From assembly GCA_947495685.1 (NCBI GenBank), contig CANLZY010000007.1, positions 124,001-188,000 on the forward strand: a stretch of DNA of 64,000 bases, given 5' to 3'. Under the pieces are notes generated by a model. It had not been told where the DNA came from and did no database searches. It saw nothing but the letters and a program-made list of their open reading frames with translations. Below, piece after piece: positions 25,843-34,591 of the stretch. This DNA is from an uncultured Tropicimonas sp. GTDB taxonomy: Bacteria; Pseudomonadota; Alphaproteobacteria; Rhodobacterales; Rhodobacteraceae. Each line of letters begins with the position of its first letter. The first letter of the stretch is position 1. The position numbers were made by a program, and so were the translations under genes.

Positions 25843-27090
25843 ATGCCGTCGCGCCTATTCGCCTCGCTGATGCTTGCGATCCTGTTGCTGATTGTCCCGG
25901 CGGCGGGCCCACTGCGCGCGCAGACCAGCGACGCGCCCGAATCTTCCCTCCCTGATGCACGGGCCGCCACCGGCGGTGCCCAGACGCGGGACGACATCAT
26001 GGCCCGTCAACGCGGCGAGGCCATCGACGACACTTTCCGCCGCACGGCTACCGGTGACCCGACCCACGCCGCAGACCCGACCGGGCAGCTGGGCACCCTT
26101 GGCGGTGTCTCGGATGCAGAGATGTTTCGTGCCCTGCGCTATGGCACAGCCAATATCACCAGCACCGACCACGGCCCCGCCAGCGACGTGATCATTCAGG
26201 ATGGTGGCATGTCATGGCTTGTCCTGCGCGATGGCCGGCTGGCGAAATATGGTGGTTGGCTGCTGCTGGGCATGACCGGCGTCCTGGCATTGTTCTATCT
26301 GCTACGCGGTCGCGTCCCGATATCCGGCGAGCGCACCGGCATGACCATCCTGCGATTCGGCGGCTTTGACCGTTTCATGCATTGGCTGACCGCCGGCTCC
26401 TTCATCCTGCTGGCGATCACCGGCCTGATCTCCATGTATGGACGCCCGTGGCTGATTGCTGTCATGGGCAAGGACGCTCATGCCACGCTCGCCATGTGGT
26501 CCAAGCTGGTTCACAACAACGTCAGCTGGGCCTTCATGCTTGGGGTGGTGCTGATCTTCTTCAAGTGGGTCCGCTTCAACATCCCAAACTGGAACGACGT
26601 GAAATGGCTGTTCGTTCTGGGCGGATTGTTCAACGATTCCATCCACCCGCCCGCGGGCAAGTTCAATGCCGGTCAAAAGATCATCTTCTGGGCGGTGATC
26701 GCCATGTCCATCTGCGTCGTCGCCACCGGGCTCAGCCTGATGATGCCGTTCCGTGCCTTGGTCTTCGCGGATGTGTTTGCATGGATCAACGGCCTCGGTC
26801 TGCCGGCTCTTGTCGGCGCGATGGATCTGCCGGTTCAGCTCTCGCCGCAGCAGGAAATGCAGTACACCCAGATGGTGCACGCCGTATTTGCGTTTCTTTT
26901 CATGTCGATGATCATCGGGCACATCTATATCGGCACCCTTGGTATGGAAGGTGCCTTTGATGCCATGGGCTCCGGACAGGTCGAGGAGCAATGGGCCAAG
27001 GAGCACCATTCGCTCTGGTATGACGAGGTCAAGGCCGCCCAGGCGTCCACCCCTGCCAAGCCCGACCCCGCGTCGTCCCCGGCCGAATAG
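25843..27090 (+). CDS. fdhC: Formate dehydrogenase gamma (cytochrome b556) subunit
   Basis: A 415-residue membrane subunit that passes electrons from FdhB to quinone. A signal peptide (about 1-25) is followed by a roughly 110-residue periplasmic stretch, then a transmembrane anchor (YGGWLLLGMTGVLALFYL) and a four-helix cytochrome b domain. Candidate haem histidines are in FDRFMHWLTAGSF, KLVHNNVSW, QMVHAVFAF and IIGHIYIGTLGM. The long N-terminal extension is typical of the FdhC/FdoI-like subunits in this cluster type. The start chosen is the ATG at 25843, where the signal peptide begins. The next gene begins at the base after the stop. Confidence 0.92.
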   Translation: MPSRLFASLMLAILLLIVPAAGPLRAQTSDAPESSLPDARAATGGAQTRDDIMARQRGEAIDDTFRRTATGDPTHAADPTGQLGTLGGVSDAEMFRALRYGTANITSTDHGPASDVIIQDGGMSWLVLRDGRLAKYGGWLLLGMTGVLALFYLLRGRVPISGERTGMTILRFGGFDRFMHWLTAGSFILLAITGLISMYGRPWLIAVMGKDAHATLAMWSKLVHNNVSWAFMLGVVLIFFKWVRFNIPNWNDVKWLFVLGGLFNDSIHPPAGKFNAGQKIIFWAVIAMSICVVATGLSLMMPFRALVFADVFAWINGLGLPALVGAMDLPVQLSPQQEMQYTQMVHAVFAFLFMSMIIGHIYIGTLGMEGAFDAMGSGQVEEQWAKEHHSLWYDEVKAAQASTPAKPDPASSPAE

Positions 27091-28407
27091 ATGCGGGGCG
27101 CGGCGCTCCTTGCCGGCCTGTTGCTGGCCCCGCTTTCGGGGCTCGCTGGAGAGTTCTTCACGCTCAAGGGGCACGGTGGCCCGATCAAGGGCATCGACGT
27201 CTCGCCCGACGGGCAAGCCATCCTGACGGCCAGTTTCGACAACTCGCTCGGCCTGTGGCGCGACGGTGCCCCGGTTTGGCTGGAGGGTCACGCGGCGGCC
27301 GTCAACACCGTCCGCTTCATCGACGATACCCGCGCGCTGTCCGCGGGCGACGATTTCCAGCTTTACCTCTGGGATCTCGCGGTGGGCACCGCCACACCGC
27401 TCGGCCAGCACCAGGGCAAGATTATCTCGGTCGCGATTTCGCCCGACAATGCGCGGGCCGCCACCGCCAGTTGGGACGGCAGCATCGGCCTGTGGGACCT
27501 TGTCACCGCCGCGCCGCCGCGTTTCCTGAACGGGCACCAGAGCAATGTGAACGACGTGACCTTTTCGGGCGACGGCGACACCCTCTACTCGGGCGCTGCC
27601 GATGGCACGATCCGGACATGGGATGTCGCCACCGGAACCGCGACCGGTCAATTGCTGAACAACGGCTTCGGGGTGAATACCCTGATCGTAAATGATCAGG
27701 ACGCCTGGCTCGCCTACGGTGCCGTGGATGGGGTTACCCGCATCGTCGACCCGCACACCGGCACCCAGATCCGCGACCTCACGCTGGAACGCCGCCCGAT
27801 CCTGTCCATGGCCGTCGATCCTGGTGCCACCAGGCTGGCCGTGGGCGATGGGCAGGGCTACATCTCGGTCATCGATACCACCGACTGGTCCTTTGTTGCC
27901 GACTTTCGCGCGACCTTGCGCGGCCCTGTCTGGGCGCTTCATTTCTCGCCCGACGGGCAGAACATCCACGCTGGCGGGTTGGATTCGGCAATGTATTCCT
28001 GGCCCGTGGACAGCACCCGGGACGCGCCCAAAATGACGGCAGACCCAATGCCGTTTCTCGGGGGCGGGGCCGAGACCTCCAACGGTGAACGCCAGTTCAA
28101 CCGCAAGTGTTCGATCTGCCACGCCTTGGGTCCCGACAGCGAGCGCCGTGCCGGCCCCACATTGCACGGATTGTTCGGCCGCCCCGCCGGCACGGTGCCA
28201 GGATACGGCTATTCGGACACGCTCGCGCTGTCCGACATCGTCTGGCAGGCCGACACGATTGACGCCCTGTTCGATCTGGGTCCGGACGTCTATATTCACG
28301 GAAGCAAGATGCCGACGCAGCGCATTACCGCCCCTCAGGACCGCCGCGATCTCGTGGAGTTCCTGCGCGCTGCCACACACACCGCCCCACGGAAGGCTCC
28401 ACAATGA
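27091..28407 (+). CDS. Periplasmic WD40 beta-propeller fused to cytochrome c
   Basis: A 438-residue exported protein. A short signal peptide (about 1-19) is followed by seven WD40-like blades (about 24-320), shown by recurrent SPDGQAILTAS, LYLWDLAVG, SWDGSIGLWDL and DGTIRTWDVATG segments. A single cytochrome c domain closes the chain, with CSICH at 340-344, the Gly/Pro-rich GPTLHGLFGRPAG loop and a probable axial Met407 in HGSKMPTQRI. Its ATG directly follows the fdhC TAG with no gap, so it belongs to the formate dehydrogenase transcript. It could accept electrons from the enzyme or scaffold a cytochrome complex; the role is unproven. Confidence 0.88.
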   Translation: MRGAALLAGLLLAPLSGLAGEFFTLKGHGGPIKGIDVSPDGQAILTASFDNSLGLWRDGAPVWLEGHAAAVNTVRFIDDTRALSAGDDFQLYLWDLAVGTATPLGQHQGKIISVAISPDNARAATASWDGSIGLWDLVTAAPPRFLNGHQSNVNDVTFSGDGDTLYSGAADGTIRTWDVATGTATGQLLNNGFGVNTLIVNDQDAWLAYGAVDGVTRIVDPHTGTQIRDLTLERRPILSMAVDPGATRLAVGDGQGYISVIDTTDWSFVADFRATLRGPVWALHFSPDGQNIHAGGLDSAMYSWPVDSTRDAPKMTADPMPFLGGGAETSNGERQFNRKCSICHALGPDSERRAGPTLHGLFGRPAGTVPGYGYSDTLALSDIVWQADTIDALFDLGPDVYIHGSKMPTQRITAPQDRRDLVEFLRAATHTAPRKAPQ

Positions 28408-28529
28408 AATCCTTCGTTTTCGCCTGCCTCGCGATCATCGCCATCGGTGTCTCGGCCAGCCAGATCACCGCACGCCTTGGCCCCTCCGCCGCCGACCGGT
28501 CCGCCAGCGACAGCGTAAGGTTGGACTGA
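28404..28529 (+). CDS. Small exported or membrane protein, last gene of the fdh operon
   Basis: A 41-residue ORF overlapping the WD40-cytochrome stop by ATGA. It has a hydrophobic N-terminus (KSFVFACLAIIAIGVSAS) suitable as an uncleaved anchor or signal peptide, then a short polar tail ending DSVRLD. Coupled start and operon position make it likely to be translated. I do not recognise a family. It might be a small subunit or anchor of the formate dehydrogenase-cytochrome assembly. Confidence 0.5.
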   Translation: MKSFVFACLAIIAIGVSASQITARLGPSAADRSASDSVRLD

Positions 28530-28741
28530 CCCGACCGGGTGCCATCCCCAGACGTCGGTCAGCATCAGGCAGGTTGAACCAACCGGTCGCGTCGGCCATC
28601 CTCCGTCGCGATCATTCCTGCCCGCGCCTGTCAGCCACTTGCAGGAGCCTTCGGATCGGCGCAGATTACGGTCCGAAAGCGGAACGGAGTCGGAACAATG
28701 CAGACAGGCGGCGGTGCACACAGCTGCCCGATGGGTACGCC

Positions 28742-29467
28742 ATGTTGAGCCTGCGAGACCTTCCCACGTTTCCCGTCGCGGTCGCCCAAGCGGTGCGGGT
28801 GATACGAACCGCGGAGCGGTTGCCCGAGCCGGAGGGAGAGCGCAGCGGCGTTGCCGGAGCGGGACCGGACCTGCGGTTGCTGGTCTTTGGCGATTCCTCT
28901 GCGGCGGGTGTTGGTGTCGCGACTCAAGAACAGGCGCTGTCGGGACAATTGGTGCAAGGGCTCGCAGATCGGCACCATGTGTCATGGCGATTGCTGGCGG
29001 AATCCGGCGCAACCACGGGGTGGGGGGTGCGGACACTCCGGGCACAGCCACCGGGTACCTATGATGTTGCCGTGATCGCCTTGGGGGTGAACGACGTCAA
29101 GAATGGCGTGCCGCAACGGGTGTGGGAGCGCAACACGCGCGAGATCCTGCATTTGTTGGCGTTTAAATCCGGGGTGACACGTATCTATCATTCGGCGCTG
29201 CCGCCGCTGGGGCGCTTTCCGTTGCTGCCCGATCCGCTGCGGAGCATCCTTGGCCGTCGACGCGACAGGTTCGATCTGGCGCTTGGCCGGATCATCGCAG
29301 ATGTGCCCGAGGCGCGGTTTATTGACCTGAACCTCGATCTGGACGAATCCCACATGGCAACCGACGGGTTCCACCCGGGCCCGATGATCTATGCCGGGTG
29401 GGCCCGGAAAGTGTGCGACGCCATGCTGCATGACCCGCTGCAGCGGCCGGGACCAGTGATGCCGTGA
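28742..29467 (+). CDS. SGNH/GDSL-family hydrolase
   Basis: A 241-residue esterase/lipase-type hydrolase. Block I is LLVFGDSSAAGVGV with the nucleophile Ser, the Gly block is around LAESGATTGWG, block III is VIALGVNDVKNGV with the oxyanion Asn, and block V is DGFHPGPMIYAGWA with the catalytic Asp-x-x-His pair. No clear signal peptide is present, but the first 25 residues are amphipathic. It follows a 212-base gap from the fdh operon, so it is probably a separate transcription unit. The substrate is unknown. Confidence 0.88.
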   Translation: MLSLRDLPTFPVAVAQAVRVIRTAERLPEPEGERSGVAGAGPDLRLLVFGDSSAAGVGVATQEQALSGQLVQGLADRHHVSWRLLAESGATTGWGVRTLRAQPPGTYDVAVIALGVNDVKNGVPQRVWERNTREILHLLAFKSGVTRIYHSALPPLGRFPLLPDPLRSILGRRRDRFDLALGRIIADVPEARFIDLNLDLDESHMATDGFHPGPMIYAGWARKVCDAMLHDPLQRPGPVMP

Positions 29468-29641
29468 CGACCTGTCTTGGACGAAGCACGATGCAGGAGA
29501 TGTCAGTGCCCCTTGGGTAGCAACATCCGCCCGTTGAAGAATAAGCCAGGTTGTACGGTGGTTGTTGACGGGCGGGCCTTGCCTGAGAATAGTCGATGCC
29601 AAGACCGGTCCTGAAACCGGCTTTCCTGGGAGGACAATCGC

Positions 29642-30772
29642 TTGCTCGAGTATAGCTACGACGCAAGACTCGTACTGGCGTCGCTGGCCGTGGCACTCAT
29701 GGCGGGTTTTGCCGGTCTGTCGCTGTTGCAGGGCGCGTCGGGCCTGCCACTGACGCAGCGCAAGCTGCTGGTCAGCATGGCAGCTGTCTGCCTTGGCGGC
29801 GGCATATGGTCGATGCACTTTGTGGCGATGCTGGGCATGCGCCTGCCGATCGCGTTTTATTATGACGCGCTGACCACGTTGATTTCGGCGTTGGTGGCGA
29901 TCCTGATTGTCGGACTGGCGCTGCTGATCCTCCATTTTGGCGAACGAAATGGGCGTCGGATCCTTCTGGCGGGGCTGGTTATCGGCTGCGGGATTCCGGC
30001 CATGCATTATATCGGCATGTCGGGAATGCAGATCTGCCAGCCGGTCTATTCCGCGTCGGGTGTCGTGATGGCATTGGGGGCCTCGATAGGCCTCAGCACG
30101 GCTGCGGTTGCGGTGGCCTATGCGCGTCGTGGATCGCGCAACATCCTGCTTGGCACGCTCGGCTTCGGGCTGGCGGTGTTTGCGGTGCATTTCATCGCGA
30201 TGCGCGGCACGGAGTTCATCTCTCTCCAGACCGGCGAAACCGCCGTAACCTGGATGAGCAACGAGGTTCTGGCCTTTGGTGTCACCCTGTCGGTTTTTGT
30301 GATTTCGGGGGCCTTCTTGCTGACCGGGGCCAGCTTCGCGCAGGCCAGTGGCGGCCAGACCGAGCCATCCGCCGAAAGCGTGGAACAGACAGGAGACCCG
30401 GAAATAACAGAGCCGCGCAAAGTGCCGACACCGGAGTCGGCAATGCGGATTCCCTTTGAAAAGGATGGCAGGACACAGTTCGTGAATCCATCCGATGTTG
30501 CGGCGGTTCGGGCCGAGGGGCATTACACGATGCTGTATGTTGGGGATGAAAAGCTGTTCTGCCCGTGGTCGATCACCGAGGCGGTTTCGCGCCTGCCTGA
30601 CGACCTGTTCCTGCGAGTCCACCGTAGTTACCTGGTGAACCGGACGTTCGTGAGTGGATTCGAACGACGCAAGGACTCCGGCGTCTGCTTTTTCGACGGG
30701 GTCGGGGCCTTGTCCAAGGTCCCGGTCAGCCGCGCACGCCTCGCCGAGGTGCGGGAGGCTCTGGGCATCTGA
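29642..30772 (+). CDS. MHYT-LytTR membrane regulator, CoxC/CoxH-like
   Basis: A 376-residue protein with a TTG start and GGGAGGA eight bases upstream. The N-terminal half is an MHYT sensor of about seven membrane helices with three motif copies: WSMHFVAM, PAMHYIGMSGM and FAVHFIAM. A charged linker (about 235-275) leads to a C-terminal LytTR DNA-binding domain: VAAVRAEGHYTMLYV, FCPWSITEAVSRLPDDLFLRVHRSYLVN. This architecture is that of CoxC and CoxH of the Oligotropha carboxidovorans CO dehydrogenase cluster. MHYT proteins are proposed to bind copper and sense diatomic gases such as CO, O2 or NO. The cox operon starts 3.8 kb downstream on the same strand, and the direct repeats at 34463-34495 are a plausible target. 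Confidence 0.88.
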   Translation: MLEYSYDARLVLASLAVALMAGFAGLSLLQGASGLPLTQRKLLVSMAAVCLGGGIWSMHFVAMLGMRLPIAFYYDALTTLISALVAILIVGLALLILHFGERNGRRILLAGLVIGCGIPAMHYIGMSGMQICQPVYSASGVVMALGASIGLSTAAVAVAYARRGSRNILLGTLGFGLAVFAVHFIAMRGTEFISLQTGETAVTWMSNEVLAFGVTLSVFVISGAFLLTGASFAQASGGQTEPSAESVEQTGDPEITEPRKVPTPESAMRIPFEKDGRTQFVNPSDVAAVRAEGHYTMLYVGDEKLFCPWSITEAVSRLPDDLFLRVHRSYLVNRTFVSGFERRKDSGVCFFDGVGALSKVPVSRARLAEVREALGI

Positions 30773-30955
30773 GCGAACGGGGTTACGAGGTCAGCAAGAA
30801 GGACGAGGGTCCCTTGGATGCCGGGCTTCGTGTTTGATTGGGCGGCCACAGATCCGGAATCCTCCGGGCTGCCATCGGCACCCGGGAACCGTGCAGAACC
30901 AGGCCTGTTCTGATCGTCTGAAGACCCACATCCGCCGATGATTGGCCGCTTTCGA

Positions 30956-32092
30956 TCAACCGGTTCGGATGTCCCACAAGGAGCCGTCGGAGCCTCTCTG
31001 GAAGCCATGCTGGTAGAGGGCGTTCATGTATTCGGATGAAAAGCGGTCCGTCGGATCGTAGATGATGCCTGCATCGGGATCGATGGACGCCACAAACAGG
31101 CCCAGCCCGTTCTTTCGCGCATGTAATTGGGTTGCGTTGACCGAGGCCTGGGCGTTGGCACGCACCATCGCAGTGAATGCCTGCTGAGAGACCCCGATAG
31201 CAGAATGAGACCCGGCCGACGGCGTGGGGGTCAGTGTATTGTTGATCAGGATATAGATCTGGCCGTGGTTCTGGTGCAATTCGGGCGAGGTGAACTCGAA
31301 ATCCGGGACGGCAAGGAACTGCATCTGGACGCCCCCGTCGATGTGGGTCTCCCGGTACGCTGTTTGATGGTGCTCGTATTCCAGTTCGACCGGAGGAAAC
31401 AGGCCGGGCAGGGCGGCAGAGGCCCGCATGACGGCGCGGAACAGGGCGTATTGCCCGGTTTGGGCGATGGCGCCCATGTTCCAGATAAATGCGCGCGAGG
31501 TCGCCAGTTCGGACGTGACGACAAACAGGCGGCGGCCCTCGGCGTGGCGGGCGGCCACCGCATCGATCATGGCGGGTGGGACGAAGGATTCCATAAGCTC
31601 CTCCAGGCCAGTGGTGTCGTACAGGGCCGTTCCAAGGACCGCGCCCGCGACGCTCAACCGCATCAAGTCGCGCGCATCGTGTTGAGTGAAGATGCGCCGC
31701 AAGTCGTCGTCACGCTCCGGCCCGAGAAAGGCAAACGGCGCAATCAGCGCACCGGTAGAGACGCCGGAAACCATATCGAAAGTCGGTCGATCACCGGATG
31801 CCGACCATCCAGCAAGGGCACCGGCCCCAAACGCACCGTCTTCGCCGCCCCCCGACAGGGCCAGAACCTTGGAGTCGACGCGAGCTGCATCGGGATGCAG
31901 GTGCCGCGCCCAAGTCTCCGCGCCGGCGTCGGCTGGCAAGCGAAAGCGGGCCAGGGGGTCGGGATCATCGACAAATCGGGTGGAATAGGGTGTCGAGGTC
32001 CCGTTCGAGCAACCAGCCACGAAACAGGCGATCAGCCCGAGGAGGACCTGCCGCCGTCCTGTTGCCGATCGGTTCAACTGGGATTTCGGCAT
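30956..32092 (-). CDS. Patatin-like phospholipase lipoprotein
   Basis: A 378-residue secreted lipoprotein. The signal sequence ends with a lipobox, ACFVAGC (Cys about residue 28), and a Ser/Thr-rich tether follows. The patatin domain shows the oxyanion loop LALSGGGEDGAFGAG, the nucleophile elbow GVSTG and the second member of the Ser-Asp dyad in HIDGGVQ. Expected activity is acyl-ester hydrolysis at the outer envelope. The ATG at 32092 was chosen over one 25 codons upstream because the lipoprotein signal then begins near the N-terminus. It is convergent with the MHYT-LytTR gene and appears monocistronic. Confidence 0.87.
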   Translation of the reverse strand: MPKSQLNRSATGRRQVLLGLIACFVAGCSNGTSTPYSTRFVDDPDPLARFRLPADAGAETWARHLHPDAARVDSKVLALSGGGEDGAFGAGALAGWSASGDRPTFDMVSGVSTGALIAPFAFLGPERDDDLRRIFTQHDARDLMRLSVAGAVLGTALYDTTGLEELMESFVPPAMIDAVAARHAEGRRLFVVTSELATSRAFIWNMGAIAQTGQYALFRAVMRASAALPGLFPPVELEYEHHQTAYRETHIDGGVQMQFLAVPDFEFTSPELHQNHGQIYILINNTLTPTPSAGSHSAIGVSQQAFTAMVRANAQASVNATQLHARKNGLGLFVASIDPDAGIIYDPTDRFSSEYMNALYQHGFQRGSDGSLWDIRTG

Positions 32093-32486
32093 TTGGCGTC
32101 CTCGTCCATGGAAAAGCGGGCAGCTCAGCCGCCAATCGGATCTATTGGACGCATCGGCTTGAATCATCCATCTGCCTGCCCGTCGCCCCTATCAGCGCGA
32201 CTCTGGTGCATTAATGTGCAGGCAAAACAGAGCTGCAGGACTATTCTGCGACCTGTGGCGGATCCGGGACCGGTGCCTGGAAAGACAAGGTATTCGAGGT
32301 GTTTGGGTGTCTGACGAGACGGCCTGGCCGGGTCGATGGGGTGGGCGGAAGCTGTCGCACGGCGCCGCGCTTCACCTTGGCTGCATTATCCGGGAAATGC
32401 GTCAGATGCCCTCCGATCAAGGGTTCAGGGCTGCGCAACCTGCTTCGAAACCAGACCGTTTGGTCCGGCAGACGGATCGAGGCCCG
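32093..32486. other. Intergenic region between patatin and mntH genes
   Basis: About 390 bases. The right part is downstream of mntH and the left part must hold the patatin promoter. Open frames crossing it run antisense into mntH and look like shadows. No hairpin with a T-tail or recognisable operator was found. Confidence 0.4.
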
Positions 32487-33779
32487 TCACGGCGATGCCA
32501 GGAACGGGAAGGTCACGCCAAAGACATCGGCAAGCAGCACGAAATTGAGGCTGAGCACCGCCGTTGCGCCGATGACTGCCAGCACCCGGACCAGCGGTGA
32601 AACAACGAAGGTTCCCATGATCTCTCGCCGGGAGACGAATATGATCAGGGCGATCATCGGCACGGGCAGAGCGATGCTGAGAATGACCTGACTGATGACG
32701 AGCGCCTGGGTGGCGTTGACTCCGGCCGCGACGACCGCGAAGGCCGGGACCATGGTCACAAGGCGCCGCACCCAGATCGGAATGCGGATGCGCAGGAACC
32801 CTTGCATGATCATCTGCCCAGCCATTGTGCCGACTACCGAACTGGAAATTCCAGAGGCAATCAGCGAGATCAGGAACACGCCCGCAGCGGCGGCACCCAG
32901 CAAGGGAGTCAGTGTGTGGTATGCGGTTTCGATTTCGGCGACTTCGGAATGTCCTTGGTGAAACGCGCTTGCCGCCATCATGACCATTGCCATGTTGACC
33001 ATGCCTGCCACGGCCAGCGCCACGATCACCTCGGAGTTGGAAAACCGCAGTACCGTGCGGCGCTCGTCCTCTGAGCGGACGACCGCACGCGCTTGGGTGA
33101 GGCCGGAATGAAGGTAGATCGCATGGGGCATCACGGTCGCCCCGATGATCCCGACCGCGATGGTCAGCGCTGCCGTATCCGGCAGCGACGGCTGCGCCAT
33201 GCCGGCAGCCGCCGCGATCCAGTCGACCTCGGCGATCAGGATTTCCGCCAGATAACACAGGCCGATCACGCTGACGAAGGCGCCGATGATCAATTCCATC
33301 GGACGGAACCCGTGCCGTTCGAACATCAGGATCGCATAGGTGATGATGGCGGTGATCACCATCCCCGCCATCAACGGAAACCCGAACAACAACGACAACC
33401 CGATGGCGCCACCCAGAAATTCCGCCAGGTCGGTCGCCATCGCCGCCACTTCGCTGACCGCCCACATGATCCAGACCACCGGGCGGCTGAAATTATCCCG
33501 CGACAGCTCGGCCAGGTTCTTGCCCGTGACGATGCCCAGACGTGCCGACAGGGCCTGGAACAACATCGCGATCAGGTTGGCCAACAGGACAACCCAGAGC
33601 AGCTTGTAACCGTATCCTGCGCCCGCCTGAATGTTGGTCGCGTAGTTTCCCGGATCCATGTAGGCGACAGAGGCGATGATGGCCGGTCCGGCGAACAGCA
33701 GCCTGCTTCTCCAACCGCCGATCTTGCCGGCAAGAACGGCAGACATTCCACGTTGGGTTCGGTCGGAGATGTGTTTCAT
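32487..33779 (-). CDS. mntH: Nramp-family Mn2+ transporter
   Basis: A 430-residue, roughly eleven-helix proton-coupled Mn2+ importer. The metal-site motif of helix 1 is present as AYMDPGNYATN (residues about 39-49) and that of helix 6 as TVMPHAIYLHSGL near 215. MATDLAEFLGGAIGL is also typical of the family. It is divergent from mntR with the operator between them, so repression by Mn-loaded MntR is expected. Nothing unusual in length. Confidence 0.95.
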   Translation of the reverse strand: MKHISDRTQRGMSAVLAGKIGGWRSRLLFAGPAIIASVAYMDPGNYATNIQAGAGYGYKLLWVVLLANLIAMLFQALSARLGIVTGKNLAELSRDNFSRPVVWIMWAVSEVAAMATDLAEFLGGAIGLSLLFGFPLMAGMVITAIITYAILMFERHGFRPMELIIGAFVSVIGLCYLAEILIAEVDWIAAAAGMAQPSLPDTAALTIAVGIIGATVMPHAIYLHSGLTQARAVVRSEDERRTVLRFSNSEVIVALAVAGMVNMAMVMMAASAFHQGHSEVAEIETAYHTLTPLLGAAAAGVFLISLIASGISSSVVGTMAGQMIMQGFLRIRIPIWVRRLVTMVPAFAVVAAGVNATQALVISQVILSIALPVPMIALIIFVSRREIMGTFVVSPLVRVLAVIGATAVLSLNFVLLADVFGVTFPFLASP

Positions 33780-33823
33780 GGACAGTCGAGTCCCTTGGCG
33801 TGCGGGCGTCCCTTGCGCGTGAA

Positions 33824-33837
33824 ATAGCCAAGGCTAT
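33824..33837. promoter_or_regulatory. MntR-box palindrome upstream of mntH
   Basis: ATAGCC-AA-GGCTAT is a perfect 6-2-6 inverted repeat, 45 bases upstream of mntH and between mntH and mntR. It closely matches the core of the E. coli MntR site (ATAGC-4 nt-GCTAT). The adjacent gene encodes the expected regulator. Assignment rests on this match and context. Confidence 0.75.
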
Positions 33838-33960
33838 GAAAATTGCAACAAGCAAACCTGTCGCAGGAGCCGCTTGCAGGATCGCGACAATTCGCTGGTC
33901 ATGAAATTTGGCCATGGTTACGATAAATTCTGGACGTATCACTCGCGAAAGAGGCCCGGT

Positions 33961-34392
33961 GTGAGTCAGGTTCCCGTCTCGACCAAGAAGCAAGCCGACC
34001 GGTTTGCGCGCGCGCGCGAAGCGCAGGCCGTCGTGCTGCTGGAAGACTACGCCGAAATGATCGGCGACCTGATCGAAGAGATGGGCGAGGCGCGCATCGC
34101 GGACATCGCCGAACGCATGGGTGTTGCACAGCCCACGGCCACGAAGGCCGTTGCTCGCCTGAAACGGGAGGGCCTTGCCACGTCGCGCCGGTATCGGGGT
34201 GTTTTCCTGACAGCAGAGGGCGCGTCTCTGGCAGACCGGGTTCGCGCGCGTCACCGGGTTCTGGTGGACTTCCTGGTTGCAGTCGGCGTTCCCGAGGATA
34301 CTGCCGAACTCGATGCAGAGGGTATCGAGCACCACGTCTCGGAAAAGACGCTGGCGGCATTTCAGGCGTTTCTAAAGGCGCAACACACCTGA
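33961..34392 (+). CDS. mntR: Manganese-responsive regulator MntR (DtxR family)
   Basis: A 143-residue DtxR-family repressor. The winged helix is visible in DYAEMIGDLIEEMGEARIADIAERMGVAQPTATKAVARL, followed by GVFLTAEGASLADRVRARHRVLVDFL with the metal-ligand Glu/His set, and EGIEHHVSEKTLAAF with the His pair that binds Mn2+. The protein aligns by eye closely with E. coli MntR. The GTG at 33961, with AGAGG six bases upstream, gives the expected length; longer ORF starts add unrelated residues. It is divergent from mntH and likely binds the palindrome at 33824-33837. Confidence 0.88.
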   Translation: MSQVPVSTKKQADRFARAREAQAVVLLEDYAEMIGDLIEEMGEARIADIAERMGVAQPTATKAVARLKREGLATSRRYRGVFLTAEGASLADRVRARHRVLVDFLVAVGVPEDTAELDAEGIEHHVSEKTLAAFQAFLKAQHT

Positions 34393-34462
34393 GCCCAGCG
34401 GGCCCCGGCAGACATTCTGACGGCGGTCGTCGTACCCGGGAACAAGGTCATTTTTGTCGCTT

Positions 34463-34495
34463 TCGCATTTCGTGCAGGCCAGTCGCATTTCGTGC
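34463..34495. promoter_or_regulatory. 13-bp direct repeat, 20-bp period, upstream of coxM
   Basis: TCGCATTTCGTGC occurs twice, exactly, at 34463-34475 and 34483-34495. The starts are 20 bases apart, about two helical turns, and end roughly 97 bases before the coxM ATG. Paired direct repeats of about two-turn period are the usual target shape of LytTR-domain regulators. The MHYT-LytTR protein at 29642-30772 is the obvious candidate. This is inference. Confidence 0.55.
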
Positions 34496-34591
34496 GCAGA
34501 CCGTCGACATCGGTTCAACAGCCCAAAGACGATGACAATCTCCCGTTAACCTGCCTGCAAGCGGGAAAACCCGCACAGGGAGGACACACAA

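Noticed and set aside
32214-32600. 128-codon rightward frame between the patatin gene and mntH
   Set aside because: Runs antisense into the mntH 3' end, no ribosome site, composition of a GC shadow frame.
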